Source of the DNA: Pseudomonadota bacterium
Lineage (GTDB): Bacteria > Desulfobacterota > Syntrophia > Syntrophales > UBA5619
NCBI GenBank assembly: GCA_018896355.1
Contig: JAHIMW010000223.1
Location: forward strand, 1-20,255
DNA length: 20,255 nt
Direction of reading: 5' to 3'
How positions within the stretch are numbered: position 1 is the stretch's first letter; every line of letters starts with the position of its first letter. The notes under the pieces are model-generated. The model saw only the letters and a list, made by a program, of their open reading frames with translations. It ran no database searches and was not told the DNA's origin. The position numbers were made by a program, and so were the translations under genes. Positions 19,072-20,255 of the stretch are shown here, one piece after another.

Positions 19072-20255
19072 ATGGGTATTCAATCCGTGAGCCCCGCGGA
19101 GACACCGCCGGCAATCTTCCAGGCGGATAGACGACGGAAGCAGGAGATCGATCAGCGCCGGACCTTCGGCATCATCAGCCACCCCGACGCGGGGAAGACG
19201 ACGCTCACCGAAAAACTCCTCCTCTTCGGCGGGGCAATCCAGCTTGCCGGCGCCGTCAAGGCAAGGAAGGCCGGGCGGCACGCAATGAGCGACTGGATGG
19301 CGATCGAAAAGGAGCGGGGGATCTCCGTCACGACGTCGGTCATGAAGTTCCACTACGACACCTTCGAGATCAACCTGCTCGACACACCCGGCCACCAGGA
19401 TTTCTCCGAGGATACCTACCGGGTCCTCACCGCCGTGGACAGCGCGCTGATGGTGATCGACAGCGGCAAGGGGGTCGAGCCGCAGACGGAGAAGCTGATG
19501 GAGGTGTGCCGGATGCGAAACACCCCGATCATGACCTTCATCAACAAGCTCGACCGGGACGGCATGGCGCCGATGGAGCTCCTCGCCAACATCGAGGACA
19601 AGCTCCAGATCGAGTGCGCCCCGCTCTCCTGGCCGATAGGGATGGGAAAGGATTTCAAGGGGGTGTACAACCTCTACCGGAAGTCGCTCCATATCTTCAC
19701 GCCGGGGAAGGACAGCCGGAAGGAGACGGGGATCACGATCAACGATCTCGAAGATCCGCGGTTGGATGAGCTGCTGGGGAGCCAGGCGGAACGGCTTCGG
19801 GAGGAGATCGCGCTGATCGAGGGGGCGGCCAATCCCTTTTCGCATGAAGAGTACCTGAAAGGAAACCAGACCCCAGTCTTTTTCGGTAGCGCCATCAACA
19901 ACTTCGGCGTCCGGGAGCTTCTCGACGCCTTCGTGGAGATGGCCCCCGCACCCGATTTGCGGCCGACGACCACACGGATGGTCTCGCCGCTGGAGGAGGC
20001 CTTCTCCGGCTTCGTCTTCAAGATCCAGGCAAACATGGATCTGGCCCACCGCGACCGGATCGCCTTCTTCCGGATCTGCTCGGGGAAGTTCATCCGCGGG
20101 ATGAAGGTGTTCCATCACCGGATCGGCAGGGAGATCGTCCTCTCAAACGCGACGATCTTCATGGCCCAGGATCGGACCAACGTCGAGGAGGCCTGGCCGG
20201 GCGACATCATCGGCATCCACAACCACGGGACGATCCAGATCGGCGACACGTTTAC
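19072..20255 (+). CDS. prfC: Peptide chain release factor 3 (partial, runs off the window)
   Basis: Translational GTPase that removes RF1/RF2 from the ribosome after peptide release. The first ~394 codons of a protein normally near 530 residues are present; the 3' end lies beyond the window. Visible: G1 SHPDAGKTT (36-44), the RF3-typical SDWMAIEKERGISVTTSV (73-90), G3 DTPGHQDFSEDTYR (104-117), G4 NKLDRDG (158-164), and PVFFGSAINNFGVRELLDAF. The first ~17 residues extend beyond the E. coli N-terminus. ATG 19072 has AGGAA six bases upstream; ATG 19066 in the same frame is too close to that site. Promoter and leader lie at 18954-19071. Confidence 0.96.
   Translation, partial: MGIQSVSPAETPPAIFQADRRRKQEIDQRRTFGIISHPDAGKTTLTEKLLLFGGAIQLAGAVKARKAGRHAMSDWMAIEKERGISVTTSVMKFHYDTFEINLLDTPGHQDFSEDTYRVLTAVDSALMVIDSGKGVEPQTEKLMEVCRMRNTPIMTFINKLDRDGMAPMELLANIEDKLQIECAPLSWPIGMGKDFKGVYNLYRKSLHIFTPGKDSRKETGITINDLEDPRLDELLGSQAERLREEIALIEGAANPFSHEEYLKGNQTPVFFGSAINNFGVRELLDAFVEMAPAPDLRPTTTRMVSPLEEAFSGFVFKIQANMDLAHRDRIAFFRICSGKFIRGMKVFHHRIGREIVLSNATIFMAQDRTNVEEAWPGDIIGIHNHGTIQIGDTF

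Noticed and set aside
18787..20118. 443-codon open frame on the minus strand opposite prfC
   Set aside because: It is an antisense shadow; prfC on the plus strand shows G1, G3 and G4 motifs in order, and the minus frame has no family resemblance.

Overview
The window looks like a chromosomal segment of an anaerobic, GC-rich deltaproteobacterium (Desulfobacterota), perhaps Syntrophales-like. That placement is inference. It rests on LL-diaminopimelate aminotransferase next to dapF, a radical 2-hydroxyacyl-CoA dehydratase activase, a YchF-like paralogue, and GC-rich interspersed repeats crowded between metabolic genes. No rRNA, tRNA, CRISPR array or phage gene was seen.

Layout. (1) 1-2850: one repeat copy, a gene-free stretch, a small secreted or outer-membrane protein gene, a membrane-anchored SagB/nitroreductase-type flavoprotein gene, a GC-rich non-coding block and the 3' stump of a WYL-domain regulator. 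(2) 2859-7269: a metabolic cluster of two short-chain dehydrogenases, an acyl-CoA dehydratase activase and a thiamine-diphosphate enzyme. The activase and the first SDR overlap by 4 bases behind a good sigma70-type promoter. (3) 7603-9658: dapF and dapL, the last steps of the DapL route to meso-diaminopimelate. (4) 9876-10877: a shortened YchF/DUF933 P-loop protein. (5) 10961-17225: a more AT-rich block holding a vapBC toxin-antitoxin pair with a promoter/operator, then a binding-protein ABC importer of the 'ferric' FbpABC/AfuABC type (binding protein, fused double permease, ATPase), and a convergent HAD-IIB phosphatase. (6) 17444-20255: an Fsr-like MFS exporter preceded by the first ~55 residues of an Ldh-type oxidoreductase, divergent from prfC (RF3), which runs off the right edge.

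The most distinctive structure is a family of at least five GC-rich, MITE-like repeats at about 1-140, 4403-4495, 5337-5560, 7343-7598 and 9664-9857. They share imperfect termini close to GACGACCTCGTAAAAAGTG, C-rich/G-rich hairpin arms and TTAGGG-containing G-quadruplex motifs. They fill nearly every intergenic gap from 4.4 to 9.9 kb and are absent to the right. Two copies carry a 125-base inverted repeat that brackets the thiamine-diphosphate enzyme gene. The right ends of two copies supply the ribosome-binding region of the next gene (the second SDR and dapF). The best functional hypotheses are that the importer plus phosphatase handles phosphorylated organic substrates rather than iron, and that the SDR/activase/ThDP cluster is an uncharacterised CoA-linked or 2-hydroxyacid pathway whose dehydratase lies elsewhere.
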